Positions 59,504-64,000 of a stretch of 64,000 nt of DNA are shown here, piece after piece. The DNA lies in assembly GCA_019635875.1 (NCBI GenBank), contig JAHBYP010000007.1:62001-126000 (forward strand), written 5' to 3'. The position numbers were made by a program, and so were the translations under genes. Origin of the DNA: Alphaproteobacteria bacterium. Its GTDB lineage: Bacteria > Pseudomonadota > Alphaproteobacteria > Reyranellales > Reyranellaceae. The number at the start of each line of letters is the position of its first letter. Within the stretch, counting starts at the first letter, position 1. The notes under the pieces are model-generated. The model was not told the origin of the DNA. It was given only the letters and a program-made list of their open reading frames with translations, and did no database searches.

Positions 59504-60682
59504 ATGCCATCCAACGACATCTACGGCGTGCTGGGCGTGAAGCGGCGCATCAATGCCGCCGGCGCGCTCACCCGGCTGGGCGGCGCGCTGATGGCGCCGG
59601 AGGTCGTCACGGCGATGGCCGAGGCGGCGCGCTCCTCGGTCGATATCGCCGAATTGCAATCCGCCGCCAGCGAACAGATTGCCGGGATCACCGGCGCCGA
59701 GGCCGGCATGATCACCACGGGCGCAGCGGCGGCGCTGACGCTCGCCGCCGCCGCCAGCATGACGCGCTGGGACGTGGCCAAGATGGCGGCGCTGCCGCAC
59801 GCCGAGGAGTTCAGGCACGAGATCATCCTGCCGCGCACGCATCGCACCGGCTACGCGCACGCGCTGACGGCATCGGGCGCGCGGCTGGTCGATATCGGCC
59901 ACAACGACCGCGGCACCGGCGCCGGCGTGCGCGGGCTGGAGGCGTGGGAGATCGAGGCGGCGATCACGCCGCGCACAGCGGCCTTCGCCTTCGCCGTCAA
60001 TCCGCAGAGCATCGCCGACCTGCCGCTGGTCGCCTCGGTCTGCCGGCCGCGCGACATCCCGGTGATCGTCGATGGCGCCGCCCAGCTGCCGCCCAAGAGC
60101 AATCTTCGCCGCTTCATCGAGCTGGGCGCCGACCTCGTCGCCTTCTCCGGCGGCAAGGCGATCGGCGGCCCGCAGGCGTCGGGCATTCTCGCCGGTCGGC
60201 GCGATCTGGTCGGCGCCGCGCTGGTGCAGCAGCTCGACATGGACTTGGCGCCGCAGACCTGGTCGCCGCCCGACCTGATCGATCGCGCGGCGATGAACGG
60301 CGTGCCGCATCACGGCATCGGCCGCGGCTTCAAGGCCGGCAAGGAGGAGATCGTCGGCCTGCTGGTGGCGCTCAGGCGCTTCGTCGAGGCCGACGATGGC
60401 GCGACCAACGCGGCGCTGGAATCGCGCCTGCGCATCATCGCCGGCTTCCTCGACGACAGCGCCACTCTTGTTCCGGCCGCGATCACCGGCCGCGCGCCGA
60501 TCCTGGAGATCGCCTGCAAGGACGCGCTCGCCGTCAGCCGCGCCTTGCTGGCCGACGATCCGCCGGTTCACGTCTCCGAACGCAAGGCGGCGCAGAACAT
60601 CCTGATCGTCGACCCACAGGCGCTGGCGCCCGACGACGATCCCGCACTCGCCGCCGCGCTGCGACGAGTGTTGTCATCCTGA
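59504..60682 (+). CDS. SelA-like/DgaE-type PLP-dependent enzyme
   Basis: A 392-residue fold-type I PLP enzyme related to selenocysteine synthase SelA and aminosugar-acid ammonia-lyases. The N-terminus YGVLGVKRRINAAGALTRLG matches the group; the PLP Lys lies in AFSGGKAIGGPQASGILAG. Bacterial members next to M81 metallopeptidases are common, as here (mlrC-like at 61091), but the reaction is not known. Its 3' end is duplicated at 60797-60864, and the present end, LSS followed by the stop, comes from a PAL-E repeat, so the terminus is altered. Confidence 0.85.
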   Translation: MPSNDIYGVLGVKRRINAAGALTRLGGALMAPEVVTAMAEAARSSVDIAELQSAASEQIAGITGAEAGMITTGAAAALTLAAAASMTRWDVAKMAALPHAEEFRHEIILPRTHRTGYAHALTASGARLVDIGHNDRGTGAGVRGLEAWEIEAAITPRTAAFAFAVNPQSIADLPLVASVCRPRDIPVIVDGAAQLPPKSNLRRFIELGADLVAFSGGKAIGGPQASGILAGRRDLVGAALVQQLDMDLAPQTWSPPDLIDRAAMNGVPHHGIGRGFKAGKEEIVGLLVALRRFVEADDGATNAALESRLRIIAGFLDDSATLVPAAITGRAPILEIACKDALAVSRALLADDPPVHVSERKAAQNILIVDPQALAPDDDPALAAALRRVLSS

Positions 60683-60752
60683 GCGAAGCGAAGGATCCAG
60701 CGGTCGTGCAAGCCGCACCACCGCGAGGTTCTTCGCTTCGCTCAGAACGACA
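60672..60752. repeat. PAL-E palindromic repeat overlapping a gene end
   Basis: Arms TGTCATCCTGAGCGAAGCGA and TTCGCTTCGCTCAGAACGAC around a loop with GCACCACCGC. The TGA in TCCTGAGC is the stop codon of the PLP enzyme gene. A truncated arm, CTGTCATCCTGAGC, recurs at 60851. Confidence 0.88.
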
Positions 60753-60796
60753 GGACGAGCATACTCGTTGCGCCATTTCAGCCTGAAGGCCATGCG

Positions 60797-60864
60797 CAGG
60801 CGCTGGCGCCCGACGACGATCCCGCACTCGCCGCCGCGTTGCGACGCGCCCTGTCATCCTGAGC
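60797..60864 (+). repeat. Duplicate of the PLP enzyme gene 3' end (68 bp)
   Basis: Nearly identical to 60617-60684, offset by exactly 180 bp, with a few changes near the end. The copy would read LRRALSS then the stop against LRRVLSS in the gene. A PAL-E element lies between the copies, so the 180-bp segment looks like a duplication tied to the repeat. Confidence 0.85.
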
Positions 60865-60890
60865 TGTCGGCCCGGTCGCACTTGGATTTC

Positions 60891-61012
60891 CCTTCCCCCG
60901 GAGGGGGAAGGTGCCCGCAGGGCGGAAGGGGGATGTCGAAGACGGACTCCCGCGTTCGTCTTCGACATCCCCCATCCGGCGCTGCGCGCCACCTTCCCCC
61001 TCCGGGGGAAGG
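60891..61012. repeat. PAL-A palindromic repeat
   Basis: A full copy. Left H2 module GCCCGCAGGGC (one base changed from GCCCGAAGGGC in the loop), right GGCGCTGCGCGCC. Followed by the GCCATATGCGAT word at 61022. Confidence 0.93.
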
Positions 61013-61090
61013 TAGAAATCCGCCATATGCGATCGAACCGCGGGGTGGGCATACTCGCCGCACAAGTTCCAGCTCGAAGGCCGGCCTCTC

Positions 61091-62560
61091 ATGCGTCTGT
61101 TCTCCGCCACGCTCGCCACCGAGACCAACACCTTCTCGCCGATGCCGACCAGTCTCGACGGCTATCGCGAGAGCGTCTTCCTGCGGCCGGGCGAGCATCC
61201 TGACGATGCGCCGCGCATGTGCACCGCGCCGCTATTCGTGGCGCGCCGCCGCGCCGCCGCCGAAGGCTTCACCCTGATCGAGGGCAGCTGCTTCGCCGCC
61301 AGCCCGGCCGGCACGACCAACCGCGCCGACTACGAACTCATGCGTGACGAGATTCTCGACCAGCTGAAGGCGGCGATGCCGGTCGACGGCGTGCTGCTGG
61401 GCCTGCACGGCGCGATGGTGGCGCATGGCTACGACGACGTCGAAGGCGACATCCTGGAGAAGGTGCGCGCCATCGTCGGGCCCAAGGTGGTGATCGGCGT
61501 CGAGCTCGACCCGCACTGCCACCTCACCCTCAAGCGGCTGTCTCTCGCCGACATCATCATCTGCTACAAGGAATTCCCGCACACCGACGTGGTCGAGCGC
61601 GCCGAGGAGGTGCTGACCCTGGTGCTGCGCACCCTGCGCGGCGAGATCAAGCCCGTGATGTCGGTCTACGATTGCCGGCAGATCCAGAGCTATCCCACGA
61701 CCCTGCCGCTGATGCGCGCCTTCGTCGACCGGCTGTTCGCGATGGAGGGCAAGGACGGCGTGCTGTCGCTGTCGGTGGCGCACTGCTTCCCCTACGGCGA
61801 CGTGCCGGAGATCGGCACGCGCATGCTGGTGATCACCGACGGCGACAAGCAGAAGGCCGACACGCTGGCGGCGAAGCTCGGCGAGGAGCTGGTCTCGCTG
61901 CGCGGCAAGACCATGCCGCAATATCTCGACGTCGCCGGCGGCGTGGCCGAGGGCCGCGCCTTCAACGACCTGCCGGTGGTGATGGCCGATCCCGCCGACA
62001 ATGCCGGCGGCGGCGCGCCGTCGGACAACACCACCATCCTGCGCCATCTGATCGAGCAGAAGGTCGAGAGCGCCGCCCTGGGGCCGATCTGGGATCCGAT
62101 CGCGGTGCGGCTGTGCTTCGACGCCGGGTTGAACGCGACCTTCCCGCTGCGCTTCGGCGGCAAGATCGGCGTCACCTCGGGCCAGCCGATCGACGCCGAG
62201 GTCACGGTGACGGCGCTGGTGCGCGACGCGTGGCAGAGCTTCGGTCCCACGCGCGTGCCGCTGGGCGATTGCGCCGCGATCCGCATCAGCGGCGTCGAGG
62301 TGGTGCTGATCTCCAACCGCACGCAGGCGCTGGGGCTGGAGCTGTTCACCAATCTCGGCATCGATCCGACGCGACGCAAGCTGGTGGTCGTGAAGTCGAC
62401 CAACCACTTCATGGGCGCCTACGGACCGATCGCGAAGAAGGTGATCTACATCGAATCCGACGCGCCGCTCAGCCGCGACTTCCGCAAGATCCCGTACACC
62501 AGGATCAACCGGCCGATCTATCCGCTGGATGCGGAGACCAAGCCGGGGCTGATCTTCTGA
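61091..62560 (+). CDS. M81 family metallopeptidase (MlrC-like)
   Basis: A 489-residue protein of the MlrC family, named for microcystin degradation but widespread in bacteria that do not degrade it. Visible features are FSATLATETNTFSPMPT, LLGLHGAMVAHGYDDVEGDI (metal-binding region), ELDPHCHLTLKR and YKEFPHTDVVERAEEV, then VVMADPADNAGGGAPSDNTT. It probably is a zinc hydrolase acting on a peptide or amide. The neighbouring SelA-like enzyme is a frequent partner of this family. Confidence 0.88.
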   Translation: MRLFSATLATETNTFSPMPTSLDGYRESVFLRPGEHPDDAPRMCTAPLFVARRRAAAEGFTLIEGSCFAASPAGTTNRADYELMRDEILDQLKAAMPVDGVLLGLHGAMVAHGYDDVEGDILEKVRAIVGPKVVIGVELDPHCHLTLKRLSLADIIICYKEFPHTDVVERAEEVLTLVLRTLRGEIKPVMSVYDCRQIQSYPTTLPLMRAFVDRLFAMEGKDGVLSLSVAHCFPYGDVPEIGTRMLVITDGDKQKADTLAAKLGEELVSLRGKTMPQYLDVAGGVAEGRAFNDLPVVMADPADNAGGGAPSDNTTILRHLIEQKVESAALGPIWDPIAVRLCFDAGLNATFPLRFGGKIGVTSGQPIDAEVTVTALVRDAWQSFGPTRVPLGDCAAIRISGVEVVLISNRTQALGLELFTNLGIDPTRRKLVVVKSTNHFMGAYGPIAKKVIYIESDAPLSRDFRKIPYTRINRPIYPLDAETKPGLIF

Positions 62561-62572
62561 TGCGCGTTCTTT

Positions 62573-62601
62573 CTCCCTCTCCCCGCTCGCGGGGAGAGGG
62601 A
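62573..62601. repeat. Solo PAL-D outer hairpin
   Basis: One hairpin CTCCCTCTCCCC-GCTCGC-GGGGAGAGGGA without the second half, between convergent genes. Confidence 0.85.
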
Positions 62602-62611
62602 ATGGGCTGCT

Positions 62612-63337
62612 CTAGCGTGATGCGGTTCTAGTCTCGATGCGCGGGCCATCGAGCCCCGCGACCTCGCGCAGCAGCTTGGCGCGGATCGATTGCGCGAAGG
62701 CGCGGCGGCCGTCGGCGACCATGACGAAGGCGCCGGGGCCGCCGATCACGTCGCGCTCGTAGTGGCCGATGAGGCCCTGGCCGCGCGGGCCGCTCCTGCT
62801 CTCGTCGACGATCACCAGCGCGTTGACGGTGATGGCAGCGGCGACAGCGGCATCGCGCGCCTCGTGTGCCGGCCTTCTTCCGCGCATGTCCGGCCCATCG
62901 CCCGAGACATCGATCACCCGGCGCGTCGCCTGGTGCGGTGCGGCGGCGATCAGGCGGATGGAATGCTCGACGGCGTCGCCGATGGCGTTATAGGTCTGAT
63001 GCGAGCGCGGCGCGTCGATCAGCGCCCTGGCCAGCGCGTCGGCCGAGGCGCGGTCGCGCACGAGCATCCACGGCACCACGGTGGCCGCGCCCATCGGCGA
63101 GCCCCACTCGACGACGGCGATGGCGGTGGCGCGATGCTCGCCGTCGGTCATGGCCTCGACGATGCGCGGATCGCTGATCGCCTCGGCATAGCCGCGGCGC
63201 TGCAGCTCGAATTCGCCCTGGTCGATGCTGCCGGAGGCGTCCATGCACAGCACCAGCAGCAGGTCGACATTCGCCGCCCGCGCCGCGCGCGGCAACAGGA
63301 ACGCCAGCGGCAGCGCGGCGAGGCCGCGGCGCAACAT
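62612..63337 (-). CDS. DUF1194 (VWA-like) secreted protein
   Basis: A 241-residue protein with a short signal peptide (RRGLAALPLAFLLPRAARA, about residues 3-21) and a von Willebrand A-like domain: LLLVLCMDASGSIDQGEFEL gives the MIDAS DxSxS motif, and VIDVSGDGPDM is the later strand. DUF1194 proteins are of unknown role. ATG 63337 is 8 nt from the end of a PAL-A repeat, whose GGGGGAAGG is the only purine-rich element. It is convergent with the mlrC-like gene. Confidence 0.85.
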   Translation of the reverse strand: MLRRGLAALPLAFLLPRAARAANVDLLLVLCMDASGSIDQGEFELQRRGYAEAISDPRIVEAMTDGEHRATAIAVVEWGSPMGAATVVPWMLVRDRASADALARALIDAPRSHQTYNAIGDAVEHSIRLIAAAPHQATRRVIDVSGDGPDMRGRRPAHEARDAAVAAAITVNALVIVDESRSGPRGQGLIGHYERDVIGGPGAFVMVADGRRAFAQSIRAKLLREVAGLDGPRIETRTASR

Positions 63338-63344
63338 TGCTTTA

Positions 63345-63471
63345 CCTTCCCCCGGAGGGGGAAGGTGGCGCGCGCCAGCGCGACGGATGGGGGATGTCGA
63401 AGACGGACTCCTGCGTTCGGCTTCGACATCCCCCTTCCGCCCTTCGGGCACCTTCCCCCTCCGGGGGAAGG
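63345..63471. repeat. PAL-A palindromic repeat
   Basis: A full copy. The left H2 module is a longer variant (GGCGCGCGCCAGCGCGAC) and the right is GCCCTTCGGGC. It lies between two minus-strand genes and its left end adjoins the DUF1194 start. Confidence 0.93.
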
Positions 63472-63486
63472 TAGAAGTTGTACGCC

Positions 63487-63879
63487 TCACCATGGCCGCT
63501 CGCTCACGACGGAGACATGGGCGGCGATCACCTTCCAGCCGGCATCGGGGAAGCGCACCCAGGTCTGGCTCTGCCGGCCGATCTGCTCCTTGCCGCGCAC
63601 CTTGAACTCGAGGTTCACGGTGGCGAGGTTGCGGCCCAGGGTGAGGATCTCCAGCCGGATGCGCTTTTCCTTGAAGCCGGGTCCCGGCGGCCGCGCGACG
63701 CGATGGGCGTGGATCGCCTCGAAGCCGTAGCCGTTCTCGTGCAGGGCGTAGCGGATGGTGTGCGGGCTGTTCCAGAAGGTCGCGTCGAGCACCTCGACGT
63801 CCTTGTCGATCAGCGCCTGCTCGTAGCGCTCGAACAGCGCGCTCACCTCGGCGACGATCTCGGGGATGTTCTCCTTCAT
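63487..63879 (-). CDS. hpxZ: HpxZ-type protein (DUF3225, SnoaL-like)
   Basis: A 130-residue protein matching HpxZ of oxalurate/purine-ring breakdown clusters: ALFERYEQALIDKDVEVLDA, FWNSPHTIRYALHENGYGFE and GRNLATVNLEFKVRGKEQIG, a small SnoaL-type fold. HpxZ genes normally adjoin an AtzE-like amidase, and here its ATG overlaps the stop of such an amidase by 4 bp, which supports the assignment. Its own catalytic role is not settled. Confidence 0.85.
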   Translation of the reverse strand: MKENIPEIVAEVSALFERYEQALIDKDVEVLDATFWNSPHTIRYALHENGYGFEAIHAHRVARPPGPGFKEKRIRLEILTLGRNLATVNLEFKVRGKEQIGRQSQTWVRFPDAGWKVIAAHVSVVSERPW

Positions 63880-64000
63880 GCCGCCCGCTCCATCGCGCGC
63901 GCCACTGCCACCAGCATCGCGTCGCTGCCGCGCGCGCCGAGGATCGAGAGCCCAATCGGCGCGCCGTCGACCGTCGCGCCGGGGATGTTCACCTGCGGAT
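63876..64000 (-). CDS. AtzE-like amidase, C-terminal end (5' part outside window)
   Basis: About 40 codons are visible, reading PQVNIPGATVDGAPIGLSIL, then GARGSDAMLVAVARAMERAA and a stop. This is the usual C-terminus of AtzE-like amidases of the amidase-signature family, which accompany HpxZ. The catalytic region lies outside the window. The stop overlaps the hpxZ start (ATGA), so the two are translated in series. Confidence 0.8.
   Translation of the reverse strand, partial: PQVNIPGATVDGAPIGLSILGARGSDAMLVAVARAMERAA

Overview
The window is GC-rich (roughly two thirds or more G+C by eye), densely coded chromosomal DNA with the gene content of a metabolically versatile alphaproteobacterium. Support comes from fdsGBACD formate dehydrogenase, an amino acid:[carrier protein] ligase cluster, HpxZ/AtzE, an HWE histidine kinase and many acyl-CoA dehydrogenases, SDRs and amidases. 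A Rhodospirillales or Hyphomicrobiales relative is my inference; no rRNA or other definitive marker is present. I see no tRNA, rRNA, prophage or CRISPR array.

Layout. 0-0.5 kb: tail of an acyl-CoA dehydrogenase. 0.6-11.1 kb: a probable iron/haem or metallophore uptake island. A TonB-dependent receptor, a ChaN-like protein fused to a PDZ domain, YejB and a fused YejE-YejF lie on the minus strand. A YejA-type binding protein and an MFS transporter run divergently, and Fur-like operators sit in the shared promoter. 11.1-15.3 kb: two acyl-CoA dehydrogenases and a D-aminoacylase. 15.4-20.7 kb: DUF1772, a dimethylformamidase-like protein, an oxaloacetate-decarboxylase-like protein, a TauD dioxygenase and a ketopantoate-reductase-like enzyme. 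20.8-22.5 kb: a broken antitoxin-like gene and an HWE kinase/response regulator pair. 22.7-31 kb: scattered oxidoreductases and hydrolases, plus a DUF559 nuclease gene sitting inside a palindromic repeat. 31.0-32.5 kb: an IS110-family element inserted inside another copy of that repeat. 32.5-38.3 kb: SDR, MFS, gamma-glutamyltransferase, alcohol dehydrogenase and a DCC protein. 38.4-42.8 kb: a GH2 glycosidase, a tandem alpha/beta hydrolase and a 53-residue membrane protein. 43.6-47.0 kb: carrier protein, flavin dehydrogenase, aa:CP ligase and DUF1839. 47.1-58 kb: amidases, gamma carbonic anhydrase, the fds operon and its LysR regulator. 57.8-64 kb: YaiI, GST, ArfB, a SelA-like PLP enzyme, MlrC, DUF1194 and HpxZ/AtzE.

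The most striking property is an unusually dense set of intergenic palindromic elements. I count about two dozen complete copies, close to one per 2.7 kb, and sort them into five families (labels PAL-A to PAL-E are mine). PAL-A, PAL-B and PAL-D share one architecture: an outer hairpin at each end and inverted inner arms around a variable loop. One PAL-B copy carries a DUF559 nuclease gene in its loop. Another is split by an IS110 element within the conserved arm. The elements also supply stop codons and short C-terminal tails to some genes and purine-rich leaders to others. This repeat/nuclease/transposon relationship and the iron-uptake island are the two most promising leads here.
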